Shown piece after piece: positions 32,513 to 44,186 of a stretch of DNA of 64,000 nt (the stretch's first letter is position 1; every line of letters starts with the position of its first letter). The stretch is from NCBI GenBank assembly GCA_944739405.2, contig OX123186.2, positions 9,570,995 to 9,634,994 of the forward strand, written 5' to 3'. This DNA comes from Euclidia mi (Eukaryota > Arthropoda > Insecta > Lepidoptera > Erebidae). Below the pieces are notes generated by a model. It was not told the origin of the DNA. It searched no databases and worked only from the letters and a program-made list of their open reading frames with translations. The translations under genes and the position numbers were made by a program.

Positions 32513-33342
32513 CCCTAGAGTGGTCGCGCATATAAATATACCATAAGAGGTAGCGCGGATGACGTGTGTCATCCATTTGCCAATGATGATTTATAATAAT
32601 AATACCAATATTTTAGGTGCATCTTTTTATTAAAAGTAACAGACATAAAATCAGCTACATAAAACAAAAAAATAAAAAAAAGGGTTTTAGTTAAAATTAG
32701 GAACATATGAACGAGTAATTATAATTTCTTTGCTTCTGAGAGCAACTTTTGATATTAACTATAATTATGAGAGACTAAAAATATTCTTAGGTATGATTTT
32801 CATAACAACTATTGCACATATACTTGCAATGGTCGGGACAAGTGAATTCCCCGCATAATTGGCAAGATTTATGCGTGATTTCATTACGTTTTCTTCCACG
32901 CGCACCTCCACGAGGAGTACTCGCCGCTTCTTGTGGTTGTTCTTCGAATGGAATACCCAAAAAATCGCTTAGTTCCAGCTTGAGAATCTTGGGTATACAA
33001 TGAGTACTCATTCTTCTACTATCCAAAGGTTTCATCATACCCAAATGTCTTCATCTTCCTTCAGTAACCATAATTCGATGTGCTGATCTCAGCTTGCCAT
33101 TTTTAGTTCTAATATTAAAATTACAAAGAATTTTTAAGTACTATAGGTATAACAAATTACTATTTTCATTAAATAAATATTATTTACAATAAAAGGCGCT
33201 ACAAATATATCATAACAAATACAAAATCGCTAAAAAGTTTATAAAATGGTCGTCATAAAATAATTACGTAAACGGTCACGCGGATAACATATGTCCTCCA
33301 CCTACAAATATGCACTTCCCCTGACTCAAGCCAACCACTCAA
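32513..33342 (-). mobile_element. piggyBac-like DNA transposon, internally deleted
   Basis: The left end is TTAA (32509-32512) followed by ccctagagtggtcgcgc, a terminus of the piggyBac type. The right end reads ..ccaaccactc then aa, which is the inverted left end with about 7 bases (tagggtt) missing. Related 'gcggat.ac..atgtc.tcca' motifs occur near both ends (32554-32574 and 33280-33301). Only the transposase C-terminus is left inside. It interrupts the LINE of the surrounding entry. Confidence 0.7.
32787..33044 (-). pseudogene. piggyBac-like transposase, C-terminal cysteine-rich end
   Basis: 85 residues. The end reads CQLCGEFTCPDHCKYMCNSC, a Cys/His array like the C-terminal zinc domain of piggyBac transposases, which binds the transposon ends. 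The preceding RGGARGRKR segment is basic. The DDD catalytic core, which would lie upstream, is absent. Family assignment rests on the cysteine array plus the TTAA and the end sequence. Confidence 0.6.
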
Positions 33343-33642
33343 GCGCAATGGAACACCAGAAGGTTTTTTACGCCTTTATTAACTTGGATAAGGGGGTGCT
33401 TCTGTCTATTGTCTGTCTGTCCGACTATTAGACAGGGCTTCGGGTACGCGCTCCCGGCTCTCCGAGCTATTGTAGTCACTACCCTATATCCTTCCAGTGA
33501 CTACAGTAACCCCGCCTACAAACCCTTTGTTCCTCGTCATACATCCTATCCATTTACCCCGTTCTCCTATCACCTCTTCCTTTATGACGACAACATTCCC
33601 AAGGAGGGTTAGCGTCAGGCAGGCGGCCGGCTAGTAAAATTC

Positions 33643-34474
33643 ATGCCAAAACCTAATTGCAGTATGGACACATATGGAAATGAGTGCGATAGGGCTAGGG
33701 CGTTCCCCGCAGGCGACGCGCAGGGGCAGCACCCGGCACTGGCGAGAAGTATGCAAGGGTTGTTGCACTACTCCGGGCGAGTGCAACGTAAGAAGCGAGC
33801 CTGTGACGTAAGGGTGAGGTATGCAAGTTTGAATGTAGGTACGATGACTGGAAAGGCTAGAGAGTTAGCTAATGTTTTGAAAAGAAGACGAATAAATGTG
33901 GCATGTCTGCAGGAAACGCGATGTAAAGGTACGAAAGCTAGGGAGATTGGAGAAGGATACAAGTTTTATTATTCTGGAAGTGATGGGAAAAGAAATGGTG
34001 TGGGAATTGTGGTAGACGATAAATCTGAAAGATGGTGTGACATGTGTAAATAGAATTAATGACAGATTGATTGCTATGAAAGTGATATTGCAAGATATTA
34101 TTCTAAATGTGAAAAGTGTGTATGCTCAGGTAGGATGTGATGATTGCGAGAAAGAGAAGTTTTGGATGGATTTCAATAGCATGATGACGGATATACCGGA
34201 GAATGAAGAGATAGTTGTGGGAGGAGATTTTAATGGGCATGTGGGACGAACAAGTGGTGAGTATGGAAGAATACATGGAGGCTGGGGTTTCGGCAGCCGA
34301 AATAGCGAGGGAGAAGCAATTCTCCAAGCTGCTGCCGCTTTTGACCTTGTAGTGGCTAACACTTGGTTCCAAAAAAGAGAGCAACACCTGATCACCTACA
34401 ACAGTGACTCCAACAGTGACCACCATATGACTCAGATTGATTATTTTCTGCTAAGTCGTAAAACTATCAACTAG
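33643..34474 (+). pseudogene. RTE ORF, APE endonuclease
   Basis: Two overlapping frames. The first holds RYASLNVGTMTGKARELA, ACLQETRCKG (metal-binding Glu) and FYYSGSDGKRNGVGIVVDD. A frameshift near 34035 leads to NRINDRLIAMKV, SVYAQVGCDDCEKEKFW, VGGDFNGHVG (Asp-Asn) and DHHMTQIDYFLL. All catalytic blocks except the final SDH (which lies at the frame end near 34500) are visible. The first ATG of the frame is at 33643, and the family commonly starts with such an N-terminal leader. Confidence 0.85.
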
Positions 34475-34489
34475 GTCAAAGACTGTAAG

Positions 34490-35990
34490 GTGGTACCGGG
34501 AGAAGGCTTAGTCTCACAGCACAGACTCCTGGTGGTCGAATTAAAGATTCGGCTGAGCTCGAAAAGAACCAAGGAGCAACTGCCCCCAAAAGTAAAATGG
34601 CATATGTTAGAGAAGAATGAATGTGCAGTAGAGTTCAGAGAAAGAGTGGTAGATAAAATGCTTGAGATGGGCGATATGAAGGATTGCAGCGTGAATGAGT
34701 GTTGGGAGGAGATGAGTAAATGTATGAAGTGCGTGGCAAAGGATGTTTTAGGAGCATCGAAAGGAAAACGTATGAAAGATAAGGATACGTGGTGGTGGAC
34801 AGAGGAAGTACAGAGTGTGCTCAAGGAAAAGAAAGCAAGTTTTAAAGAATGGCAGCTGATGAAAGAAGGTAATGACTCGGTGAAACAGAGTAAGAAAAAG
34901 AAGTATGATGAATGTAAGAAAAGAGCTAAAAAAGCTGTTGCCTTAGCTAGAGCAAAAGCCCTTAACGACCTATATGGTTCACTTGAGAAACCCGAGGGCC
35001 AAAAGTATTTATACCGACTGGCTAAGGCTAGAGAGAGAAAGGCGAGGGATGTATCCCATATCAAGTGTATGAAAGACGAAACAGGAGTGATTCTTACGGA
35101 TGATGATAGGATTAAAGAAAGATGGAGGACATATTTTGAAAAGTTAATGAATGAAGAGAATGATTGGAGCAAAAAGCTTGAGAACAAGGCGAAGAATATT
35201 GGACTAGTGAATGTAATAAGTAAGGATGAGGTAAAACGGGCTGTGAGTGGAATGAAGAATGGGAAAGCATTAGGACCAGATGGAATACCAGTAGAAGCAT
35301 GAAAGGTGTTAGGGGAGGATGGATGGGTGTGGCTGACTTTATTCTTCAATAAGATGTTGCATGAGGAGACAGTACCCAAGGAATGGTGCAGCAGTTACCT
35401 AGTACCCATTTTTTAAAATAAGGGAGATGTCCAAGAATGCAACAACTATCAGGGAATAAAGTTAATGCCGCATAGTATGAAAGTATGGGAGAGAGTAATT
35501 GAGCGACGTTTGCGAGCAGAGAGTGAGATTTAACGTAACCAATTCGGTTTTATGCCTGGTCGAGGTACGGTGGATGCCATTTTTGCACTTCGCCAAATTT
35601 GTGAAATATACAGGGAGGCGCATAAAAATCTGCATATGGTATTCGTTGACCTCGAAAAGGCATATGACCGGGTACCGCGTGAAGTCTTGTGGTGGGCCCT
35701 CAAGAAGAAAGGAGTGCCTGTAAAGTACCTGAAGTTGATCCAAGCTATGTATGCTGAATGCCACACGCAAGTCCGGTCCGTAGCTGGAATCACAGCCAAA
35801 TTCGATGTGGCTGTAGGCTTGCACCAAGGGTCGGCTCTTAGTCCTTACCTCTTCTTGTTGACTATGGATGCCCTATCATCAGACATACAAGAACAGGCAT
35901 ACAGGAAGAGGCACCCTGGTGCATGCTATTTGCCGACGACATCGTCCTGGTAGCAGAAAGTAGACAGGAGGTGCAGAGCAAGCTGGAGGA
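34490..35990 (+). pseudogene. RTE ORF, linker and reverse transcriptase
   Basis: 34490-35302 gives the linker (basic, coiled) and MKNGKALGPDGIPVEA, then a stop where Trp is expected. The sense goes on as CNNYQGIKLMPHSMKVWE, FMPGRGTVDAI, VDLEKAYDRVPREV and GLHQGSALSPYLFLL in the frame 35552-35953. A 14-bp duplication near 35885-35912 shifts the frame just before LFADDIVLVAE. All RT motifs are therefore present in the DNA but spread over frames. Confidence 0.85.
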
Positions 35991-36048
35991 GTAGCGGAAG
36001 AGACTGGAGAACGTAGGCCTTAGGATAAGCAGAACCAAAACAGAATAC

Positions 36049-36640
36049 ATGTTCTGTGACTTTGGCGGCCTCTCTAGTCCAATCCCAGTTACACTCGGCG
36101 GTATACCCCTACCAGTATGCTCCGACTTTCGCTACCTCAGTTCACCTCTGCAAGACGACGGCGAAATTGATCGGGATGTTCGGCAAAGGATCAACTCAGG
36201 ATGGATGAAATGGCGACAGGTCTCGGGCTCAATATGCGATCCTAAAATGCCTCTGAAATTCAAGGAACGCATATATAAGGCGGTTATAAGAACGGTTGCA
36301 TGTGGCAGAGATGAGAATGTTGCGATGGATGTGTGGAGTTACAAGAATAGATAAGATTAGGAATGAATACGTGAAAGGTAGTCTGAAAGTGGCGCCTATA
36401 GACGAGAAAGTGAAAGGAAGTCGTTTGGCTTGGTATGGACATATTATGCGAAGAGATGATATGTATGTAGGTAAGCAAGTGATGAATATGAAGTTAGAGG
36501 GATGGAAAGGCAGAGGGAGGCCAAGGAAAAGATGGATGGACTGTGTGAGGATGGATATGAAAGAGAAAGGGGTAAATGATCAGATGACGGGTGACAGAAA
36601 AGAATGGAAGCGAAGGACGTACTGCGCTGACCCCAAATAA
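36049..36640 (+). pseudogene. RTE ORF, C-terminal domain
   Basis: MFCDFGGLSSPIPVTLGG and DFRYLSSPLQDDGEID match the minus-strand copy. Near 36290 about 75 bases are deleted compared with the family (the usual 'LLYGAECW' part). The last frame gives MRMLRWMCGVTRID, WYGHIMRRDD, GRPRKRWMD and a TAA at 36638-36640. Confidence 0.8.
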
Positions 36641-37744
36641 ATTGGGACCAGGGCAAGAAGATGATTAACTTGGATAAGGCTTACGATCGATTAGTGAGGG
36701 ATGAACTTTGGTCGACACTTTCTGTGTATGAAGTGAGCAGCAGTCTGGGCACTTACATCCATACATATATAGGGAGATTATACGGAGCCTAGATGTGAAA
36801 CGCCTCCTTGGCTGCTCAATTTGTTTATGGACAGTTTTCTGACTGATTTGAAAGAGTCTGAATGTGGATTAAGAATGGGTGAATCAGTGTTTGAGACCCT
36901 GTTATACGCTGATGACCAGGTTCTTTTTGCGAAGTACGCGTCGAATTTGAAGTAGATGGTCACCATGATGAATGAGGCATATAAGAAGAAAGGTATGAAA
37001 GTGAATGTTGACAAAACCAAAGTTTTGGTCGTAGGGAGGATGATAGTAAAACAGAATGTAATATAATGATAGGAGATGAAAAAGTGGAACAAGTGAATGA
37101 TTTTGAGTAAATAGGGTCTTTGTTTACGAGCGATGGAGAATGTGAGGGAGATGTTTAAAGGAGAATTAAACGAGGAAATAGTGAGAATGGCGTCTTACAG
37201 TCCATCATCAGTAATAGTACTATCCCAAGGCAGGCTCACCTTGATATACTACAGCGAGTTTTCGCGCCAACACTGATGTATCGTAGCGAATCATGGATAT
37301 GGCAGGAGAAGCATGAAAGTAGAATGAATGCTGTGGAAAAGAGAGCTTTGAGTAGTATGTGCGCAGTAAGTCTGACAGATAAAGTGAGAAAAAGCATGAC
37401 ACGAGAGAAGTGTGGTCTTAAAGAAGATGTAGTGACAAAGATTGTAAAAAGGAATATTGTGATAATTTGGACATTTAGAGCTGATGGATGAAAGAAGAAA
37501 TACAAAAGAAGTGTATTGTGTAAGAATGAATGGAAATGTCGGTAGAGGTACGCCATCCAAATAGGTGAAGTACTGAAAAACGGCCAATTTAAAAGTACCC
37601 ACCCATAACCGACGCGCACGCATGATGAGGTTAATGAATGTCGAGGAAGCGAATAAGGTATCTCTATACCGAAGCATGTACCGTTCCATAGTCTTTGCCT
37701 ACCCTTCTGGGAGACAGGCGTAACGATATAGATAGATAGATATA

Positions 37745-39949
37745 TTTTAAAAACTAAATGTCCACCCGTGCGAAGCCGGGGCAGGCCGCTCGTATTATAT
37801 ATATTCAGTCAATAACAATCATACACTTTATTTTCAAATGAAAATCCCCGTCATCCACGAAACAGTTCCAACTTTGTGTATCACCGATTAAATTAATATT
37901 CTCCCTAGCGGAGCATTTAAATGATGATCAACACTTTAAATAATCAAATTATAATTGATCACTACAGGTGTAATTCTGTAAAAGCATTTCAATAACTTGG
38001 ACATTCAGCAATGCTACTGAACACTCGTTTCGAACGGAATCGTCATAATAACATTGAATCGGAATAATACAATGTTCTGTGCGACCGAGTTAAGCTGATA
38101 TGCGTCGAAATTGAACAAGTGAATGAAGTATGTATTTTTACTTTTAATTTGCTTTATTGCGTTCAAATTTTTGTATTGATTTATTTTTGTGTGGTGTAGA
38201 TTTCAAATTGTTTTTTTAATAAATGGTTTTTAATTCGGTATTGAAAGTTCTCTTTTAGTTTGTGTATTTTATTTATTAATGTCCATTCTCCTCGTTCTAC
38301 TAGTAAGTTGACAAAATAGAATTTATCTTCAATTTTAATGAGAATTGAAAAAATCGATTGATAGTAAAAAATAGTACGATGTTTGTCCAGAAAAAATTAA
38401 AAATTAAACATTGTAACGTATATTTCTAGAAATAAAGACATATAATGTTGTATATACACGTTTATTACAGATTAAAAATTAGGCTGTAATTATACAATAT
38501 CCATGCTCAACGCAACTGGATATCCCGCCTTTTTAATAGGTGATACCTATACCTTAAAATGTAGTTTCGGACGTTCATTTATACAATTCAGTCATAATTA
38601 CTCGTAGACAGATGAAAGTTATTGTTTAAATTCACAAGCTGTTGCTTTATCTTCAAATACGAACTTTTACGATTGTGCTTTTGCCGACATAGAAACGCGT
38701 GCTGAATTTAAACTAGAAACTTGCATAGTTGCGAATCTGGGTGATAATGTTTGGTATTACAGACACATAGTTAAATTATTTTAGAGATACATTACAATAA
38801 ACTTCTAACGCTATTGCTTTTCATAAATTAGAAGAAGAAGACTCAAGTTACACTATCAGTTAATTTTAAACCAAATTGCCAAATCATAATTTTCGTAAAG
38901 TAAGTCTAGAGTGAGTACATTTTATAAAGAGTGAAATTAATAAATAACGTTTATCATTTCCATTGTTTGAATATAGGATATTTATGTATTTTGCATTTTT
39001 TTTCAAACATACAGATATTAAAGGTGTTATGCTTTATGTAAGAAGTGATTAGTCTTGCAGTAGCAATTTCAGGGCACGTGTTGGCAAAATGTGTATTAAT
39101 TCTGGACACCGATAAAATGGCTTATAAATTATAACCAATGCACGAGTTACCAAAAGGCGGGCAAAATGTTACATGTAAGTTTCAAGTCATACTTATAATT
39201 TTAACGATATTTTGTATATCTTCTTCATCTCAGTACATTCAGAGTTATACATATAAGCGAGTTTGTTTTCAAGTTAGTATAATGAAGGAACAAAGTTACC
39301 GTATTCATACATCAAGTTCAAGGAATTTCAGACACGTGTCTCCAAGTTGCGCACATAAAACTTTCTTGATTCCAATACAAAAGCGATCTCTTCAAGGACT
39401 AGTCATAACATAAACGTACTTTTGACGACGACAGCAAACGCAATGAATACGAAATGGGTGACCGTTTTGCCCCATCCCACTCAAACAGACAAAATCACCT
39501 CGCCCTTCAAATTAGAATTCGTCAAATCAACTTTTACTTTACACAAAGGATCACGGTATTAAGCACCTATAAAGCTATAATAATAAAACTTTTATTCAAA
39601 CCTAATATTTACGTAAGATTTGGGAACCCGGGGGGAATCGGGGCGAACTTAACAACCGACAGGTTTAATTAGGAAACGAAGCTAATTCCCAAGTTTTGAT
39701 GAATGCGATTTCACGGATACAACCCCATCGCACCCTCGCAGGGCCTTTTGATTTAAAGCCTTGTTTGGTTAATTGCTGTTAATACTATCTGCGTTGGGTT
39801 GGTTATCGTGACCGAAGTGATCGAAACCCTTTGTGATTAATATCGGACTCAGTACGTTAGTTTTTGATTGGATACTCTTATTCAAGTTAAATACTAGTTG
39901 AAATTATTTGTGAAGTGAATTTACTAGCCGTTTTTATATCATTGAATAT
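37745..39949. other. Long non-coding stretch
   Basis: AT-rich. The open frames at 39138-39413 and 39454-39672 have no motif and no coding-like composition. Nothing else is recognised. Confidence 0.5.
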
Positions 39950-40172
39950 AATTTGGTGCATAGGTTTCCCACCAAGAACTTAGGGTCCCAAGCCAACCTC
40001 ACCTGCAAGTGGAGCACCTGCAGATCAATGGACGAGGCTCTGGTAAACAAAATATCCAATAGGCTCGCCACCTATTACGTGGGATCAAAACACTGGCGAA
40101 AAGTGGGCATTTAATATGCCTCTGCCTACCCCTTCGGGGAAACAGGCGTGAGTCTATGATTGTATGTATGTA
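39950..40172 (+). mobile_element. Tail-sharing SINE (family D)
   Basis: Second copy of the unit at 22955-23185: 'ttggtgcataggtttcccac', 'ccaagccaacctcacctgca', then the shared body and tail and a TATG repeat. A short internal deletion near 40055 removes part of the 'cccgataagcgg' segment of the first copy. Confidence 0.82.
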
Positions 40173-40692
40173 ATATAATTTACGAAAATCAATCGAAAAT
40201 GTTTAAAAAGCTTTTTTAATTAAAAAAGTTTTTTTTTATGTTTGCTTGGAAATATTCGATATTTATTATTTAAAATTAAAAATTAGGTATTTGTAAATGA
40301 AAATTATCTGTAAATGTATGTAAAGTTACATTCTTTATTTATCAGGCAATAAGGTTATATAGTATTTTAATATTTGAAACGAAACTTTTGGAAAACTAAT
40401 CATTATGTTTATGAAAAAAATATTGTTTATATTAGGACGCTCAAATTATACGAAAAGCGACTTGTTTGGATTACTTGGTACCTACCTTTTTATTCTTTTT
40501 TTCAAAAGTAGTAGAGATCAAAGAAAACATCTTATACATAAAAACGTTTATTCGAATCATATTACATGTAACGCAATAAGGCGTATGGCCAAAGTAATTG
40601 CTAAAATATTAACTATGGTTCATATAATAATATTGATGCCCGCATTTCTTGATTCAGAAACTCTATATTTGTAATTTAATTACCTTATTTTA
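40173..40692. other. Non-coding stretch
   Basis: AT-rich. The 40405-40674 frame is hydrophobic but has no recognised domain and is probably chance. Confidence 0.4.
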
Positions 40693-40840
40693 TGCCGTGT
40701 GGTTGACGGCATAGAATACAAGTGTCACCACCCCCTATCTTCCCGTGGGTGTCGTAAGAAGCAACTAAGGGATAACACGATGCAAATACCATCTTTGCGT
40801 AGAGACGGAAAACTCGACATCAAACCCTAGGTATACGACT
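40693..40840 (+). mobile_element. Family G repeat, 5' part, cut by a SINE
   Basis: Starts ccgtgtggttgacggca and matches 41940 to 'aaaactcgacatcaaaccc', then stops where the SINE of 40843 begins. Confidence 0.65.
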
Positions 40841-40842
40841 GC

Positions 40843-41105
40843 CTCGTTGGTCTCGCGGTATAAATGTGCGCGTGGGATCGAGAGGTCCCGGGTTCGATGT
40901 CTGGGTCGGGCAGTGTTATTGGGTTTTTCTGTCACGAAATTCTCAGTAGCAGCACGGAGTCTGGAAATGTGCCCGGTACGGCAATAGGCTCGCCCCTTAT
41001 TACGTGGGACTAAAGTATATCTGGCGAAAAGTGGATGTAGAAATACACCTCTGCCTACCCCTTCGGGGATAAAAGGCGTGACGATATGTATGTATGTATG
41101 TATTT
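40843..41105 (+). mobile_element. tRNA-headed SINE (family E), full length
   Basis: A box tggtctcgcgg (40848-40858) and B box ggttcgatgtc (40891-40901), then 'gggtcgggcagtgttattgg', 'ggcaataggctcgcc' and the tail 'cctaccccttcggggataaa' with a TATG repeat. It lacks the core of families A to C. A head-truncated copy lies at 4925-5128. Confidence 0.88.
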
Positions 41106-41939
41106 TAAAACCAAACTTACTGTCTAGCAACATAATATTTACTTATTAAGTTTACATTTATTTACTCAGATCAAACCATCTTTATCTGAGTTCGGTAATC
41201 CAAAAGATGTGCAACATTTTATTTCGGTATTTTGTTGAACAATTCTTGGTCGCCTTTTAAAGTAAATTGGACTGCGTTGCACAGCAATATTTCAATCCGT
41301 AAAGTAAATGATAAGTTATTCAGTGGCATTAAAGTGAAAGAGGTTTCCATTTGAACGAACCAAATGACATACAATTTTTAAAAAAAAAAAAAGTGAATTA
41401 TTTACTGTAATTATCCAGGCATTGTCTACAATAGATGCTGCTGGCAAAAATGCCTACGACTAGTTATAAGCCGTTGATATATAAAAATACACCTACATTT
41501 CATTTGACCTCAAATCGCCAATGAAAACAAGAGTTTGAAACATTCTTCATTAGTGCTCTTATTTGTCTTGACGTTATGATATATAGCCTATCGCATTCCT
41601 AGATAAACGGGCTATCTAACACTGACGAAGAATTTTTCAAATCAGACCAATAGTTCCTGAGATTACCGCGTTCAAGCAAATAAACTCTTCAGCTTTATAA
41701 TATTAAGTATAGAACTTTTCTACGACCTATAAAACCAAACATAGTAATTAGTTGATGTTTAGAAAATAAATGATTATGTAAGGTTGGATATTTTAATCAA
41801 AATATTTTTATTGAATTGCCATAAATAGGCATTCAAGTTAAACAGGGTAAACTGTAACTTTTACGTTGACTATAACGAGTACTTTAAAAAAGCTGTAAGC
41901 TGACAATAACGTGACATTAATCTCTTATATTCTCTTATG
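41106..41939. other. Non-coding stretch
   Basis: Nothing recognised. Confidence 0.4.
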
Positions 41940-42175
41940 TCCGTGTGGTGACGGATTAAGAATACGAAATGTCACCACCCCATATCATCCCAAGGGTGTC
42001 GTAAGAGCCGACAGAGGGAGCATATTATGCAGAGAACAGCACTGTAACAGAAGGAAAACTTGATACAAATCCTATACCAACCCGTTTGGCCAGCGTGGTA
42101 TAGTAAGCCAATTCCTCCTTTCAAAGGAGAGGCCTAGTCCAGCAGTGGACTGTTTAAGGCTGATGATGATGATGA
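41940..42175 (+). mobile_element. Family G repeat, full length
   Basis: Same order as 13259-13495, closing with 'tccagcagtggactg' and a GATGAT repeat. Confidence 0.7.
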
Positions 42176-43892
42176 ATCTCTTATATTTCAAACCATTGAT
42201 CAATGACTCACCAATATAGGTACATTACTCTGAAAAATATAGGTACATTACTACTAAATAAAATGAACTAACCGTATTCCGTAAATACGGTAAGGTTTTT
42301 TTACAGGGTTATTAATTAATTTGGTTAAAACAAATTTAAATGTAATAAGTGAATATTATTTTTACTGAATTCTATTTTTAGCATCCAGTTTAGAATCCAA
42401 TAGATATGATGCAGGTGTGCAAGTAGGTATGCGATGCATTCTTAGGTCTCGAAATTCAACACCGTTCATTCAGTAATGAACGGTGTTGAATTCGAGGCCT
42501 AAGAGAACTACACTTTGTTTATAATTAGCTTATCTTGTAATGACTTGTAGCAGTTTGAAGTTTTACCTATATGATTAATGTTTTATTTAAAAGTAATGAT
42601 ATTGTAATACGCATTTGATTTTTATGGTTTTGAGAGATATATTTTGGTAGTATGAGTATGGCATTTTAATGTATGAGATTGTGGAATAGACAGTGTTAAT
42701 TGATGGAAAATGGATTTGGATAGAAGTAATTAGATGGTTTTGTTTGTATACAGGTATCGATTTATAGTAAGTAGGGAATGACTTTGTTTACAAGGTTCAA
42801 GTACGGAAAGGACTGATCACCCAAAAGCGACAGAATTCTTGCAAAGTTTATTATTCATTTGGAACGATGTTATGTGAAGTGTTATTGAACGAATTAGGAT
42901 GAAATATTATAAACGATAATATAAGGTACATAAAATAATGGTTCAATTAAGAACAGTCCTTCATTTTGATCATGACAGTGAGAGAGCGTGTTCATGAGAC
43001 ATGCGAGTTCTTCTCAGTGAAAATTGTTGGAGACGTAAAAATGTCTTAAATATTGTTCTTAAATATATGAGGTATATGAGATATAATTATGATTAGATGA
43101 ATATTATGTAATAAAGTGTACCTAAGTGACTAGATGTTATAAAATGGCCAGGCCTGGGTCTAAGATAAATAAAATATGTGTACCAAATATGAAGAAAGTA
43201 TTGTGATGAAATGATTAAGTAAATGAAAGATAGATAATGAGATAAGGCGAATGTGTAGAAATTGAAATGGAATTAAAGAAGAATTGTTATTTTTAAAAGA
43301 AAGGTAATGCCTGTGAAATATATATTAATGTAATTTTGAAATAAATGCTCAGGAAATGAAATGGACCAATGAAAATGTATCAACTATGAATGACTAAAAA
43401 TGCATACGTAAACAATTTTGTGTTATTAAATCCATATTGTTCTTATTGATATAAATTTACTGAGACATCATTTTATATAACAAATCATAATAGGTACAGG
43501 TCTCCCATAGTGATAATGCGCGTTGAAATCTTCGTCACTGTTCGGCAACGGTCGTATTCCCCGAGCGTCGGAAGACGATATGTATATAGAGTTGTTAAGT
43601 GCATAATTTAGTAAAATTATGTAAAAAAAATTGATTCGATAGTTCCATATAAGTAAATAGTGAAGAAAACCACACGATAGCGAATATGCTACAATTTTTG
43701 TTGAATTGATTTACTTCGATTATAATACTTTTTAAGTGTCTTGCTGTAGCTGGAGTAATGATGGAAGAAAAGAAGGTTTAAGTAATACAAGGTTTATATT
43801 AGAAGAAGAAAAATGGTTTTCAAACACAGGTTACATTAAAATCTTAGAAATCTAATCATAACATCTCAGTTCAAAAGTATTTACAGCAGTGA
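42176..43892. other. Long non-coding stretch
   Basis: AT-rich with one strong palindrome (42441-42503). The right part may contain the 3' flank of the Sailor-type transposon, but no terminal repeat could be found by eye. Confidence 0.4.
42441..42503. repeat. Palindrome, about 30-bp arms, 4-nt loop
   Basis: 42441-42470 and 42475-42503 pair with one mismatch and one 1-nt indel around the loop cagt. Confidence 0.9.
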
Positions 43893-44186
43893 TCATTCCA
43901 GAATAATATTACAATTACAAAAAAAATAATCAGAATCAGGGAGGATCTCTATTCCTGACATCGTAGATTCATCAGAACTTTCATTATGCTCTTGTTCATT
44001 GACACTTTCCTCACTGCTATCACCTGTGTAAATAATCATTTCATCAGAAAAACTATCGATTCTTGGGTCAAATTTTCTATATTCATCTTCGCATTTAACA
44101 GCATGATCACAAACTTTTTTCCATTCTTCTGGTCCTATATTATTGATTTTTTCTAATATAGCATCTTTAACTGACGTGACAGTCAT
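43893..44186 (-). pseudogene. DD82E transposase, C-terminal tail in a shifted frame
   Basis: 97 residues starting MTVTSVKDAILEKI, then PEEWKKVCDHAVKCEDEY, which is how DDE transposases of this group normally end. An acidic tail follows (SSEESVNEQEH). It abuts the core frame and almost certainly is its C-terminus, not a second gene. Confidence 0.75.

Larger units (their letters stand above)
33394..36663 (+). mobile_element. Complete RTE LINE with 16-bp target duplication
   Basis: attaacttggataagg at 33378-33393 is repeated at 36664-36679, and both halves belong to the disrupted LINE reading frame. This defines the insertion to the base: 3270 bp from 'gggtgcttctgtct' to the end 'cagggcaagaagatg'. 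The element has a GC-moderate 5' UTR, one ORF with endonuclease and RT, and hardly any 3' UTR, as expected for RTE. The ORF is broken several times, so the insertion is not recent. Confidence 0.93.
32240..37740 (+). mobile_element. RTE-like LINE split by two later insertions
   Basis: Pieces at 32240-32512, 33343-33393 and 36664-37740 read as one LINE on the plus strand. The first gives KASGYDRVSAEMLK and LLYLLFNKCW, the second EHQKVFYAFINLDK, and the third DKAYDRLVRDELW, LLYADDQVLFA, ESWIWQEKHESR and the terminal FAYPSGRQA. The gaps are a piggyBac-like element and a complete RTE element. The 3' end is the same LINE tail seen at 3259-3425, followed by an AGAT repeat. Confidence 0.85.

Noticed and set aside
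39138..39413. Possible small gene
   Set aside because: No motif, no coding-like composition, no supporting neighbour.
40405..40674. Possible small membrane protein
   Set aside because: Hydrophobic by AT-richness only; no start context, homologous copy or splice signals to support it.
43893..44186. Separate small acidic protein gene next to the transposase
   Set aside because: Its first residues continue the transposase C-terminus after a poly-A frameshift.
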